Positions 42,884 to 51,435 of a DNA stretch of 64,000 bases are shown here, in pieces; within the stretch, counting starts at the first letter, position 1, and the number at the start of each line of letters is the position of its first letter. The position numbers were made by a program, and so were the translations under genes. The notes under the pieces are model-generated. The model was given only the letters and a program-made list of their open reading frames with translations. It had not been told where the DNA came from and searched no databases. Source of the DNA: Brevibacterium sp. ZH18 (GTDB lineage: Bacteria; Actinomycetota; Actinomycetes; Actinomycetales; Brevibacteriaceae); NCBI RefSeq assembly GCF_022748595.1, contig NZ_JALDSX010000004.1, forward strand, positions 84,598-148,597, in the 5' to 3' direction.

Positions 42884-44668
42884 TCAGCTGTTGGTCGAGT
42901 AGACCGTACGTGAGCCTCCCGCGCCGCCTCGGCTGCGGTTGCGCTGACGGCTCTCGGGGCTGGTGCCGCGAGAATCGGAACCCTGACGACTGCTGTTGGT
43001 GCGAGAGCCCTCGCCGCGACGGCCGCCCTGGGCGCTGCCCGGTGCGCGGCTGCTGCGCGAGTTCTCGTTGCGACGATTGCCCTGAGCGCTCGCCGGTTTG
43101 CGACCACCCTGCGAGCTCTCGCTGCGGCGACCACCCTGAGAACCGGACGAGGAACGGCCATCCTGGGACTTCGCTGCCGAGCGACCGCCCTGCTGACCGG
43201 AATGGGCACTCTCGCCACCGCCGCCGCGGCGCCTGCGCGGTGCGCGCTTGCGGCTTGAGGACTGCGTTGGCTGTTCCTTCGTCTCTTTGGGCTGTGGTGC
43301 GATGAAGTCAGCGATGTCGCCAACCAGTGCGGCAACCTCGGGGGATTCTGCCGTGACTCGCTGCGGCTTCACCGTGATGGCGGCCTTGCGTAGCAGAGTC
43401 AGTGTGTCCTTGCGCTCTTCGGGCACCATGATGGTGACGACTGCGCCGGAGCTGCCAGCACGGGCGGTGCGGCCCGAACGGTGCAGGTAGGCCTTGTGCT
43501 CGGTTGGGGGATCGACGTGGACCACGAGTTCGACGGAATCGACGTGGACGCCGCGGGCGGCGACGTCGGTGGCGACGAGAACGCGCACGTCGCCTTCGCT
43601 GAACGCTGTGAGGTTGCGATCGCGGGCGCCCTGCGACAGGTTGCCGTGCAGGTCGACGGCCGGAATCCCCTGGGCCGTGAGCTGTCGGGCGAAGCGCTTT
43701 GCGCGGTGCTTGGTGCGGGTGAAGAGGATGCGGCGTCCGGTGCCGGAGGCGATTTTGTGGACCAGCTCGTTCTTGTCGCCGTCGGCTACCTCGAAGAGGT
43801 GGTGCGTCATGGCGGAGACGTGCGAGGACGGATCGTCAACGGAGTGGAGGACCTCGTTGTGGAGGAAGCGGCGGACCAGCTTGTTCACATCGTTGTCCAA
43901 CGTGGCGGAGAAGAACATCCGCTGGCCGTTCTCCGGAGTCCGGGCGAGGATGCGAGTGACGCTGGGCAGGAAGCCCATGTCAGCCATGTGGTCGGCTTCG
44001 TCGAGAACGGTGATCTCGATGTCGTCGAGGGTGACGAGTCCCTGCTGGAGCAGGTCCTCGAGGCGGCCGGGGCAGGCGACGATGATGTCGACTCCGGCCC
44101 GAAGTGCGATCTCCTGGCTGCGCTGCTTCACGCCGCCGAAGATCGTCGTGGTCTTCATCCGGTAGGCCTGAGCCAGCGGATCGATGACATTCGTGATCTG
44201 AGTCGCGAGTTCACGCGTCGGTGCCAGGATGAGTCCCCGAGGACGACGGTTCTTCTGCGGGCCACCCGGTGTGGTCTCCGCGAGGCGGGCGACCATGGGA
44301 AGCGAGAAGGCGAGGGTCTTGCCGGAGCCGGTCTTTCCGCGGCCCAGCACGTCGCGTCCGCCGAGGGTGTCAGGCAGAGTGTCCTGCTGGATCGGGAAGG
44401 CTTCGGTCTTGCCTTCCTTGCGCAGGTAGTCGACCAGCGGAGCGGGAACGCCCAGCTCAGCGAAGGAGACGGGAGCGGCTTCAGCCTTGACCGGTGCGGC
44501 CTGTGTCGGCTCAGCGTGCTCGGTATTCGGCTGAGATGGTCGTCTTCTCCGATTGGAGGAGGAACGACTGGAGTTCTGATCGCGGGTGGAGCTGGAGTCG
44601 CGAGTGGTGCTGTGTTCGCGAGTGGTGGTGGAGTTCTGTGGGGGAGTGATAAAAGTGCCCTTCGACAT
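42884..44668 (-). CDS. DEAD-box ATP-dependent RNA helicase (RhlE/DeaD-like)
   Basis: 594 residues from ATG 44668; a TTG at 44722 is an alternative. A Ser/Thr/Arg-rich N-terminal extension (~50 residues) leads into the core: Q-motif FPIQQDTLP, motif I GRGKTGSGKT, PTRELA, motif II DEAD, SAT, and HRSGRTARAG. The C-terminal ~140 residues are basic and low in complexity with repeated SQGGRR / SAQGGRR-type units (RG-rich), as in helicases that bind RNA non-specifically or assemble into condensates. Works in RNA unwinding, ribosome assembly or cold adaptation. Monocistronic, with a strong terminator at 42832 and a long leader upstream. Confidence 0.93.
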   Translation of the reverse strand: MSKGTFITPPQNSTTTREHSTTRDSSSTRDQNSSRSSSNRRRRPSQPNTEHAEPTQAAPVKAEAAPVSFAELGVPAPLVDYLRKEGKTEAFPIQQDTLPDTLGGRDVLGRGKTGSGKTLAFSLPMVARLAETTPGGPQKNRRPRGLILAPTRELATQITNVIDPLAQAYRMKTTTIFGGVKQRSQEIALRAGVDIIVACPGRLEDLLQQGLVTLDDIEITVLDEADHMADMGFLPSVTRILARTPENGQRMFFSATLDNDVNKLVRRFLHNEVLHSVDDPSSHVSAMTHHLFEVADGDKNELVHKIASGTGRRILFTRTKHRAKRFARQLTAQGIPAVDLHGNLSQGARDRNLTAFSEGDVRVLVATDVAARGVHVDSVELVVHVDPPTEHKAYLHRSGRTARAGSSGAVVTIMVPEERKDTLTLLRKAAITVKPQRVTAESPEVAALVGDIADFIAPQPKETKEQPTQSSSRKRAPRRRRGGGGESAHSGQQGGRSAAKSQDGRSSSGSQGGRRSESSQGGRKPASAQGNRRNENSRSSRAPGSAQGGRRGEGSRTNSSRQGSDSRGTSPESRQRNRSRGGAGGSRTVYSTNS

Positions 44669-45058
44669 GCCGGAGAGCTCAGGATTGCCACCGAGTGGTG
44701 ACGGGGAGCCGGTTCCGGTCAAGGTGTGGGAACGCCGTATGGCGCTCTCGATCGCCGAGAGGAAACGGCTTCGGAATCATGGGCCGGGAAAAATTCACGG
44801 CTGCAGAGACGAGGCGTACTGACGACGCAGGGAACCCGAAGACGGGTTCGCAGGTATGTCCAGCATACATGGCACAGGGGGTTGAACACGATTCCGCTGG
44901 TGGGGTGGGGTCGGTTGCATGGGATGTCACGGCGTAGAGGTGGTGGCTCATATGTCTCATGCGACGACCTCGGTATGGCCAGTCTGACCTCGTCGTATAG
45001 GCTGTGCGAGGTCCGCGCCCGGGAGGGCGAAGCACAGTCGAATAGTGGAGTCTTTGTA
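44669..45058. promoter_or_regulatory. Divergent region with long helicase leader
   Basis: 390 bp without a convincing gene. On the minus strand TATGCT at 44867-44862 could be the helicase -10, giving a leader of roughly 185 nt. The leader contains small hairpins such as GAACCC/GGGTTC (about 44832-44849) and CTCTCG/CGAGAG (about 44742-44758). Long structured leaders are common for cold-induced DEAD-box helicase genes. The madL promoter must also lie here; I could not place it. Confidence 0.4.
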
Positions 45059-45454
45059 GTGATTATTCTGGGCGTCGCCCTGTTGTCCGGCAGTTTGCTG
45101 GTCGGTACGTGGATCGGCACTCTGCTGGGTGACGTACTCGGTGTTGATGCGAACGTCGGGGGTGTGGGCATCGCAATGCTTCTGCTCATCCTGTCGACGA
45201 ATCTTCTTGCTCGCACAGGCCGGCTCAAGCCGGAGACCTCGTCGGGAATCTCATTCTGGTCGGGCATGTACATTCCGATCGTCGTCGCGATGGCTGCGAC
45301 GCAGAATGTCGTCGGCGCAGTCACAGCAGGGCCTGTAGCGCTTGTGGCCGGAGTCGCAGCAGTGATCATCAGCTTCGCGCTGGTGCCGGTGCTCAGCCGC
45401 GTGAAGACTCCGGGCGTTGACGAGCCGGTCGAAGAATTCGCCGAGGTGAAGTGA
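45059..45454 (+). CDS. madL: Malonate transporter subunit MadL
   Basis: 131 residues from GTG 45059 with GGAG 8 nt upstream. Hydrophobic protein with about four membrane segments and the MadL signature DVLGVDANVGGVGIAMLLLI near residue 31. With MadM it forms a malonate carrier of the inner membrane. Further upstream in-frame codons are Arg-rich and not family-like. The stop overlaps the madM ATG as TGATG. Confidence 0.9.
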   Translation: MIILGVALLSGSLLVGTWIGTLLGDVLGVDANVGGVGIAMLLLILSTNLLARTGRLKPETSSGISFWSGMYIPIVVAMAATQNVVGAVTAGPVALVAGVAAVIISFALVPVLSRVKTPGVDEPVEEFAEVK

Positions 45455-46215
45455 TGGACGCACTGATCGCCACTGTGAAAGACAACGACCTCGTCGTCGC
45501 CTTCGCCCTGGTCGGACTCGTCATGGGAGTCGCCATCCTCATCTCGAAATTCCTCACTCGGGGGAAGTTCCAAGCTTCAGCGATCGCGATCATTCTAGGC
45601 CTGGTCCTCGCCTACGTCGGTGGTGTCGCCACGGGCGGCGAAGACGGTCTGGCTGACATCAGTCTGTTCTCCGGCATCGGGCTCATGGGCGGTGGCATGC
45701 TCATCAACCTGGCGATCGTAGCCACGGGCTTCGGCGCCAGCTTCGATGAGATGAAGAAGTCGGGTCTGGGTGGAATCATCGCGCTCGTCCTCGGCGTCGT
45801 CCTGTCATTCGTCATCGGCGCTGTCATCGCGTGGTTCTTCGGCTATCGCGATCCCATCGATCTGACGACCATCGGCGCAGGTACCGCCACCTACATCGTG
45901 GGACCGGTCACCGGTGCGGCACTCGGTGCCGGCAGCGGAGTGATCGCGCTCAGTGTCGGAGCCGGCCTCGTGAAGTCGGTGCTGACCATGGTCGTCACCC
46001 CCTTCGTCGCCAAATACATCGGCCTGAACAATCCGCGCTCGGCCATCGTCTTCGGCGGTCTGCTGGGCACAACCAGCGGAGTCACAGCGGGGCTGGCCGC
46101 CACGGACAAACGGCTCGTTCCCTACGGTGCGATGACCTCGACGTTCTACACCGGGCTCGGACTGCTCATGGCACCCTCGGTGCTGTTCTTCGCAGTCAAG
46201 GCTCTCGTCGGCTGA
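45454..46215 (+). CDS. madM: Malonate transporter subunit MadM
   Basis: 253 residues, around eight to nine hydrophobic segments, with the MadM features GGVATGGEDGLADISLFSGI near 51, GAGTATYIVGPVTGAALGAG near 141 and GLLGTTSGVTAGLAATDKRL near 203. Starts at ATG 45454, overlapping madL by one base. Second component of the malonate carrier. No malonate decarboxylase gene lies in the window, so the malonate would have to be used elsewhere in the genome. Its 3' end overlaps the convergent esterase gene by 20 bp. Confidence 0.9.
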   Translation: MDALIATVKDNDLVVAFALVGLVMGVAILISKFLTRGKFQASAIAIILGLVLAYVGGVATGGEDGLADISLFSGIGLMGGGMLINLAIVATGFGASFDEMKKSGLGGIIALVLGVVLSFVIGAVIAWFFGYRDPIDLTTIGAGTATYIVGPVTGAALGAGSGVIALSVGAGLVKSVLTMVVTPFVAKYIGLNNPRSAIVFGGLLGTTSGVTAGLAATDKRLVPYGAMTSTFYTGLGLLMAPSVLFFAVKALVG

Positions 46216-47326
46216 GAACGCATCGAGTGAGGTGTTCGGCTGCGAATGCTGCAGCCTTGGTCAGCACGTCCGTGGCGTCGTCGAGGATGCGGCCGAAATG
46301 CAGGAACGAGTGCAGCACGTGTGGGTACTCCTCGTAGGCGAAGTCATTGTCGGCTCGACGCAGTCGAATCGCCAAGGCGCGAGCGTCATCGCGCAGCGGA
46401 TCGAGCCCTGCTGCGGCGACGAAGACCGGCGGCAGGCCAGTGAGGTCGGCGCCGAGGTGGTGACAGAAGGGGGATTCGGTGTCGTCGGCTGAGGCGAAGT
46501 AATCGGACATGATGCTTCCCAGGTCGTAGGTGCCCATGCCGTCCCAACTGCCGCCAAAGATCCGACGACTGGCCGAATCGCTGAGTCCGTGACCTCCGTA
46601 GAACGCCATCAGGGCCCTCAGCGCTGAGAAGGTCTCGGGGTGGGCACCGACGCTGGCAGGGTCATCGCGCAGCAGCAGAGTCGCGCCGATAGTGAGCATG
46701 CTCCCGGCCGAGTCTCCGGCAATCGCGAGACGAGAACCATCGATGCCGAAGTCCTGACCGCGACGAACAAGATGGTCGATGACGCCGGCACTCTCGTACA
46801 GAGCCTGCGGGAACTTCACCTCAGGGGAGAGCGAATAGTCGACTCCGATGACGGCAGCACCACTGGACTCGGCGATGACGCGCATAATCCGGTCGTGCGT
46901 GTCAAGATCGCCGACGGTGAATCCGCCCCCGTGCAGGAACACGATTCCCGGCAGGACCGCCTCGGTGCTGGGGAAGTGGAACCTCACGGGCACCTCGACT
47001 CCGGCTGCAGTGATCGTGTCATCGATAGTGCGGACCATCGTCGGCCCGCCCTCGTTCCAATAGGAACGTTCGGCACGGTACTCCGCACGGGACTCGACGA
47101 AACGGACCGGCGTTTGAGGGCTCTTGGCAGTCTGGTCGCGATCGGACTCGGGCACGTTGGCAGGCTCAGGTGCTGCTCGGCCGGCCTCTTCCGCGGCTCG
47201 ACGACAGAACTCTGCGCGGGTTGCCTGAACTGCGAGCACGTCTCTCATCTGGGCGGACATCGCGTTGACGATATCGTGTGGGATCGAATCCAAAAGGGCC
47301 GAAGTCAGATGGTCGTAGGTGGTCAT
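46196..47326 (-). CDS. Alpha/beta-hydrolase, HSL-type esterase/lipase
   Basis: 376 residues from ATG 47326. Oxyanion motif IVFLHGGGFTVGDLDTHDR (HGGG) near 163, nucleophile GDSAGS near 238, catalytic Asp in AAGLDPLRDDA near 322 and catalytic His in EEYPHVLHSFLHF near 348, the full set of the hormone-sensitive-lipase family (Aes-like). Cytosolic; hydrolyses short acyl esters. The N-terminal ~110 residues form a cap with an Ala/Glu-rich helix. No strong ribosome site. It is convergent with madM, and both stop codons lie within a 20-bp shared overlap. Confidence 0.88.
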   Translation of the reverse strand: MTTYDHLTSALLDSIPHDIVNAMSAQMRDVLAVQATRAEFCRRAAEEAGRAAPEPANVPESDRDQTAKSPQTPVRFVESRAEYRAERSYWNEGGPTMVRTIDDTITAAGVEVPVRFHFPSTEAVLPGIVFLHGGGFTVGDLDTHDRIMRVIAESSGAAVIGVDYSLSPEVKFPQALYESAGVIDHLVRRGQDFGIDGSRLAIAGDSAGSMLTIGATLLLRDDPASVGAHPETFSALRALMAFYGGHGLSDSASRRIFGGSWDGMGTYDLGSIMSDYFASADDTESPFCHHLGADLTGLPPVFVAAAGLDPLRDDARALAIRLRRADNDFAYEEYPHVLHSFLHFGRILDDATDVLTKAAAFAAEHLTRCVLSRREP

Positions 47327-47479
47327 TCCGGTAATGATGTACTGCTTTCGTCGACGGGTGCTCGCGATTGGCAGTTTACCGGCGGTGCGAGTGCTCGTCT
47401 GTATCGGACCGGTCGGTGGGATCCGATCGTGTTGGCTCATCCGACGAGACTGCTGCACGAGGGACGGAAACCAAGTCGA

Positions 47480-48493
47480 TCAATGCGAGGTCGGCAGTTG
47501 GCTCCATCGACGTTCGCACTCCGGGCACAGAGGCAAGGGCACATGGTCCTGATATGAAACCAGGAACACTCCGCACAGAGCTCGGACGCCTGTCCCATTG
47601 ACAGTGCTTCCTGCAAGGTGGTTCCGATGAGAATAGTGCCTGTGCATACCGGGCTCGGACTCGGCTAACTCTCCACGTTCATTGAGCGCGGCAAGTATTG
47701 CAACTCGTTCACCCCATGCTTCGGGAAGAGCGATTGTGCTGAACTGATCGCGATATCGGTCCCATGTTTGGGACGGTGGATGAAGTGATATGAGCGCACG
47801 GATGATCGCCTGCCATTCGAGATCGGATGACTTATATCGGCTGTCGGTCGTGAACTCGACGAGAATTTCGTCGGCTTCATAACCGTCTTCCCGCACCTCG
47901 GTCATTTCAATCGTGAGCCGGGTGAGTTGGACCGCATGCTTGACCGGGTGTCCTACCTGGATGGCTGTGCTTCCGCCTCGCTCGACACTTTCGAAACCAA
48001 CCTGAATGTCACGTTGGATGCCAAGTTCCCAATCGGTCAATATTCTTGCGGCCGTCTCTTGTCTAAGAAGGCGGAAGTCAACGTCAGTAGGAAACCAATT
48101 GCTGATCCCGTCTGCCGCTGCGGCCCGTTCAATCTGTTGATAGAAGTCATCAGAGTCTTTGTGATCACCTTTTGCTAGTCCCGCTTTGATGAGCCAATGG
48201 ACATCGGACGACGGGTCTACCCATACGGCACCCCGCCATTGCTGTATCTTGATCTCGAAGAGCGGAACTTTATCGCTGGCTTTAATGAGTCCTTGACTGC
48301 TGTCGGTCTCCACCTCGCCGCCAAACGACTCTGCCGCCTTGGCAACGATGGGGTGAGGGAGCTCGCTCAATGGATGCAACTCTTCGAGTCGATCCTCGCC
48401 AAGCATCCTCTGCGGCCGAGGTGACGACCATCCTGAATGCAGGTCCGTCTTCAGGAGGCGCAGAGTTGGCCGAGATCGTCTGCTGTGGCTCAT
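47480..48493 (-). CDS. Unknown protein with C-terminal DUF3039-like Cys-rich segment
   Basis: 337 residues from ATG 48493. No family recognised over most of its length. The central part has an IKIQQWRGAVWVDPSSDVHW strand followed by LIKAGLAKGD and DSDDFYQQI; the last ~50 residues (GTGVRALCGVFLV, PLPLCPECERRW) resemble DUF3039, a small Cys-rich (C...CxxC) domain common in actinobacteria. 43 bp downstream of an excisionase-like HTH gene on the same strand, an arrangement typical of antitoxin-toxin pairs, although this is not a PIN protein. A toxin or effector role is only a hypothesis. By eye it is slightly less GC-rich than its neighbours. Confidence 0.6.
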   Translation of the reverse strand: MSHSRRSRPTLRLLKTDLHSGWSSPRPQRMLGEDRLEELHPLSELPHPIVAKAAESFGGEVETDSSQGLIKASDKVPLFEIKIQQWRGAVWVDPSSDVHWLIKAGLAKGDHKDSDDFYQQIERAAAADGISNWFPTDVDFRLLRQETAARILTDWELGIQRDIQVGFESVERGGSTAIQVGHPVKHAVQLTRLTIEMTEVREDGYEADEILVEFTTDSRYKSSDLEWQAIIRALISLHPPSQTWDRYRDQFSTIALPEAWGERVAILAALNERGELAESEPGMHRHYSHRNHLAGSTVNGTGVRALCGVFLVSYQDHVPLPLCPECERRWSQLPTSH

Positions 48494-48536
48494 GCGCCTA
48501 TTGTGCCTGTAGGTGTCGACGTTGCAGACATATGAA

Positions 48537-48938
48537 TCACAGGAGATCGGCGATCTCTCCGATGGCTCCGCTTTTCGTCTGCGGCTGGCGCGCAAACGTC
48601 TCGGCCAGTTCGCGACGGTCGCGTTGGCGTTGGGCCTCGAACTTGGCGAGGTCGATAATGCGTATGCGACGGTCTCGACCGACTCTATGGAAGATGATTT
48701 CGCCACTGTCAAGAAGCTTGTACAGGTGAGTGCGACTCATGCCGAGACGGGTGGCTGCCTGATTGGGTGTCAGATCGGCGGTTTCCGCACTGAGGGAGAC
48801 CTCGGTCGCACCATCGCGTACACAATCGACAAGGCTGTCGATGAGGTCACGCAATTCTGGCCCGGAAGTGGAATGAACAAACTGGCTGAGCGCTTCGACC
48901 TCTGAATGCGGGATCTGAGAGACATCAATAGTCGGCAT
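48537..48938 (-). CDS. Excisionase-like HTH DNA-binding protein
   Basis: 133 residues from ATG 48938 with a strong AGGAGA 6 nt upstream. An N-terminal helical arm (~1-55) is followed by an excisionase/MerR-like HTH (ADLTPNQAATRLGMSRTHLY, then LLDSGEIIFHRVGRDRRIRI) at about 57-97 and a basic C-terminal helix. Closely resembles the HTH antitoxins that precede PIN-domain toxins in actinobacteria, yet the downstream gene is not PIN-like. Probably binds its own promoter and controls the 47480 gene. Confidence 0.8.
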   Translation of the reverse strand: MPTIDVSQIPHSEVEALSQFVHSTSGPELRDLIDSLVDCVRDGATEVSLSAETADLTPNQAATRLGMSRTHLYKLLDSGEIIFHRVGRDRRIRIIDLAKFEAQRQRDRRELAETFARQPQTKSGAIGEIADLL

Positions 48939-49082
48939 GGCGGTTCTCCTTAGTGGCATCGAGGTGTCGGTCAAGGCGCGCCTTCAACCAGCAGATGTCA
49001 CAAATGATTCTACTGACATAGATGTGGAACGGTCAATGCGAGTTCCCTCGACGCGCGACAACTTTAGTACGGCCCAGCTATC

Positions 49083-49781
49083 ATGACGACTATGGCCGAG
49101 CACATGCGCAGACACGAGTACGACCATGAGGTCCCGTGGTCGCTGCCGATCGTCGTCCGTCGTTCGAAGACGAACATCGCCCGACACATCGATGTCCTCG
49201 AAGCCACCACTCGGGCCGTCGTGACCTTCCTCGACGACCCGCGCACGCGCCCGGAAGGGGAGTGGCACGAGGCCGTCGAGTATTGGCGCGATGGAGCAAT
49301 CCGCAAGGTCGTCCGCCGAGGCGACGGTCAGAAATTCGATGATGCACGTGCCCTGGGCTGCGTGTCCGTGGCTTTCGGCGGCACCGACGAATACGGCCCC
49401 GCCGAGGCGCTCGTGTTCCCTCCCGGACCCGTCGAGCCGCTGCCGAAGGAGCTGAAGAAGCTGCAGGTGGGAGGGACCGAGTTCCCTGACGATGGTGTGA
49501 GTTCCGTGCCGGACGCCGAGGCGGTCGTGACCATCGAGCTCTCACCGTTGGTGGAGCTCACGACAGGGAAAGCCGCAGCCCAGTGCGGTCACGGCGCACA
49601 GCTGGCTTTTGAGCAGATGTCCGCCGAGGTTCGCGACCGGTGGCGAGAATCGCAATTCAGCCTCCGCGTGGTGACACCGACGAAGGCGTCATGGGCCGCG
49701 AATGATCGGCCCGTCAGCGTTATCGATGCCGGCTTCACCGAGGTCGACGGCCCGACAGAGACCGTGCGCGCGTGGTGGTGA
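49083..49781 (+). CDS. Peptidyl-tRNA hydrolase, PTH2-family
   Basis: 232 residues. The C-terminal ~100 residues hold the PTH2 signature LTTGKAAAQCGHGAQLAFEQ (family pattern GKxAAQxxHAA) near 160; the preceding ~130 residues are an actinobacterial extension of unknown role. PTH2 enzymes recycle peptidyl-tRNA, and actinobacteria carry such genes besides pth. Start ATG 49083 or 49092. A TAGTAC box at 49065-49070 could be the -10, leaving a very short leader. Convergent with the small gene at 49794. Confidence 0.85.
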   Translation: MTTMAEHMRRHEYDHEVPWSLPIVVRRSKTNIARHIDVLEATTRAVVTFLDDPRTRPEGEWHEAVEYWRDGAIRKVVRRGDGQKFDDARALGCVSVAFGGTDEYGPAEALVFPPGPVEPLPKELKKLQVGGTEFPDDGVSSVPDAEAVVTIELSPLVELTTGKAAAQCGHGAQLAFEQMSAEVRDRWRESQFSLRVVTPTKASWAANDRPVSVIDAGFTEVDGPTETVRAWW

Positions 49782-49793
49782 CGAAGGACAGGC

Positions 49794-49979
49794 TCAGTCG
49801 TTCGTGGTGACGACCTCGTCGTTCTCATCGTCGTAGAGAGGCCGGGTCTTCGTGCCGTTGCCGAACTCGTCGAGAACGATCTTGTGCTTGACCATCTCAC
49901 CGGCCTCTTCGTCCCAGACCTCGATGATGTCGCCGGGATGGGTTGAGGGCTGATAGAAATCTTCGTTGACTCCACTCAT
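49794..49979 (-). CDS. Small acidic conserved protein of unknown function
   Basis: 61 residues from ATG 49979 with a strong AGGAGG 8 nt upstream (a GTG at 49988 is too close to that site). Acidic and hydrophilic, with DIIEVWDEEAGEMVKHKI and a terminal DDENDEVVTTND. The ribosome site and codon pattern argue that it is real. No family recognised; it resembles short actinobacterial proteins with a beta-hairpin followed by an acidic tail. Ends 13 bp from the convergent PTH2-type gene. Confidence 0.65.
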   Translation of the reverse strand: MSGVNEDFYQPSTHPGDIIEVWDEEAGEMVKHKIVLDEFGNGTKTRPLYDDENDEVVTTND

Positions 49980-50146
49980 TGGACTCACCTCCTGTAGTGC
50001 CTATGACGGTACGCCTGTGTGATGCCAGTCTCAAGGGTCTGGAGTCGAGTCCAGGCCACGTCAGGCGCCGTCGAGACAGGCAGCGGCTACTATTGTGCGA
50101 GGCCGCAGGCAGGTGGTCGACGTGACGAAAGGGTCGTGGTGGCAGG

Positions 50147-50698
50147 GTGACATTCAAAGGCCACATTGTGAGCTTGCTCTTCCCCGGCGGCATCCTCATC
50201 GTCGCAGGCGGAGCACTGATGGACGTCATGCCCGGCTTCGGGCTGGGCATTGGAGTGCTCGGATTCCTCCTTCTCGTCGCGTGGCCGATCTTCGCGATCG
50301 CCGTCAATATCCGACACGGGCAGCGACTCAAACGCTTGCAGAAGCAGCGAGACTTCGAACCTGTGAGCATCACCGAGGCCACGCCACCCCTCCACGATGA
50401 CCCTGACCAGGAACTCTTCAAGCTTCTCGCCGGCTGTGGAGCCCTGATCCTCCTCAGCATGTATGTGGTCTTCCTCGTCGTCGGTCGGAGTGCTCTCATG
50501 CTGAGGATCGCCAGCGGTGGGCTGGCGTTGTTCGGCCTGGCACTCACCGTCGGCGTTGGTTCGGAGCTGGCGGATGCCGGCGGGGTCACGAGCACCAGCG
50601 ACATCGTCGTCGGGATCGCCAGTGTGGTCATGGTCGTCGTCGGCGTGTGGCTGCTATTCACGGGACGCAATACGTTCAAACGCGTGGGCAGGCCGTAA
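50147..50698 (+). CDS. Integral membrane protein of unknown function
   Basis: 183 residues, four predicted membrane helices (roughly 10-30, 33-53, 103-123, 130-150 plus a further segment at 157-173), with a basic cytosolic loop between the second and third (RHGQRLKRLQKQRDFE). No family recognised. GTG 50147 (GGCAG upstream) is the longest start; GTG 50168 would trim seven residues. Convergent with the gene at 50779; they share a bidirectional terminator. Confidence 0.65.
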   Translation: MTFKGHIVSLLFPGGILIVAGGALMDVMPGFGLGIGVLGFLLLVAWPIFAIAVNIRHGQRLKRLQKQRDFEPVSITEATPPLHDDPDQELFKLLAGCGALILLSMYVVFLVVGRSALMLRIASGGLALFGLALTVGVGSELADAGGVTSTSDIVVGIASVVMVVVGVWLLFTGRNTFKRVGRP

Positions 50699-50732
50699 CC
50701 GACTGCCCGCTGCTGTTGCCCAGGAGATGAAA

Positions 50733-50762
50733 AGAACGGCCCGCTCGAAAGCAGGCCGTTCT
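50733..50762. terminator. Bidirectional hairpin terminator
   Basis: AGAACGGCC (50733-50741) pairs with GGCCGTTCT (50754-50762), extended inside by GCT/AGC around a CGAA tetraloop-like turn. On the minus strand it is followed by TTTCATC, on the plus strand by CTCATATC. It serves the convergent genes ending at 50698 and 50779. Confidence 0.8.
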
Positions 50763-50778
50763 CTCATATCTGTCGATG

Positions 50779-51321
50779 TCACACGGTGGCGCGTGCTTCG
50801 CGCTCCTGGTCGAGCCAGTAGCAGAGCTCAGGTTTTCTTGCGGCGAGACCGTTCGGTGCCCACAGCACGTACTGCGTGTCTCCGTCTTCCGTTGCCTGCG
50901 TGGCCACGCCGAGGCCAGCGGCCGCCTGACGATCGGCCTCTGGCTTGGTGATGACCAATTCGATGAACACATTCGAGTTCTGCTTCACCGGGCGGATGTC
51001 GAGGATCTGGGGCCAGGGAACGACTCCGGCCTTGGCTGTCTTCATGGTGATGCCGTCGGGGGAGACCGTCAGCGCGGGCCTGGGGGTGAAGAGCCTGCGG
51101 ACCATGACGATGAGGCCGAGGAGGAAGAAGACGACCGCGATCCAGCCGAGGATCATCCACAGGATGCTGCCGCTGAAGGCCATGCCGAGGCCGATGAGCA
51201 CGAAGATCAGACAGACGATGATGAGTCCGATGGTCTTACCGCGGGAGAAGGTGAACGGAACGGATTCGCCGCGTGTAAGAGTCGCCGCCCAAGCGTCGAT
51301 GTCTTTCTTCGGTGTGACCAT
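50779..51321 (-). CDS. Membrane protein with PH-like domain (two helices)
   Basis: 180 residues. Two adjacent hydrophobic segments at about 31-50 and 53-74 form a hairpin, followed by a ~100-residue beta-rich cytoplasmic domain (ALTVSPDGITMKTAKAGVVP, WPQILDIRPVKQNSNVFIEL) resembling bacterial PH-like (STM3941/YdbT-type) domains. Function unknown. ATG at 51321 after AGGAGACCTGACCC. Divergent from dgt; its terminator is shared with the membrane protein at 50147. Confidence 0.72.
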   Translation of the reverse strand: MVTPKKDIDAWAATLTRGESVPFTFSRGKTIGLIIVCLIFVLIGLGMAFSGSILWMILGWIAVVFFLLGLIVMVRRLFTPRPALTVSPDGITMKTAKAGVVPWPQILDIRPVKQNSNVFIELVITKPEADRQAAAGLGVATQATEDGDTQYVLWAPNGLAARKPELCYWLDQEREARATV

Positions 51322-51435
51322 TGGGTCAGGTCTCCTGTGTCTCGTAGGTCGCCGGTAGGGCAGAACGGTTCACTGTATCAAAGCGTCTCCAAGACCCTCC
51401 CAACTGGTGCCGACCTCTGTAGGCTTGAGTCCATC

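Noticed and set aside
43481..44701. A 406-codon plus-strand open frame across the RNA helicase gene
   Set aside because: Antisense shadow of a helicase with all DEAD-box motifs; Val/Glu/Asp-rich without domain features.
46196..46215. Overlapping 3' ends of madM and the esterase gene as a regulatory antisense pair
   Set aside because: Only 20 bp overlap; such convergent overlaps are common in compact genomes and give no specific signal.
50776..51435. Extension of the dgt frame upstream to 50776
   Set aside because: The region runs through the divergent membrane-protein gene; dgt homologues start near 51436 and the extension has no dGTPase features.
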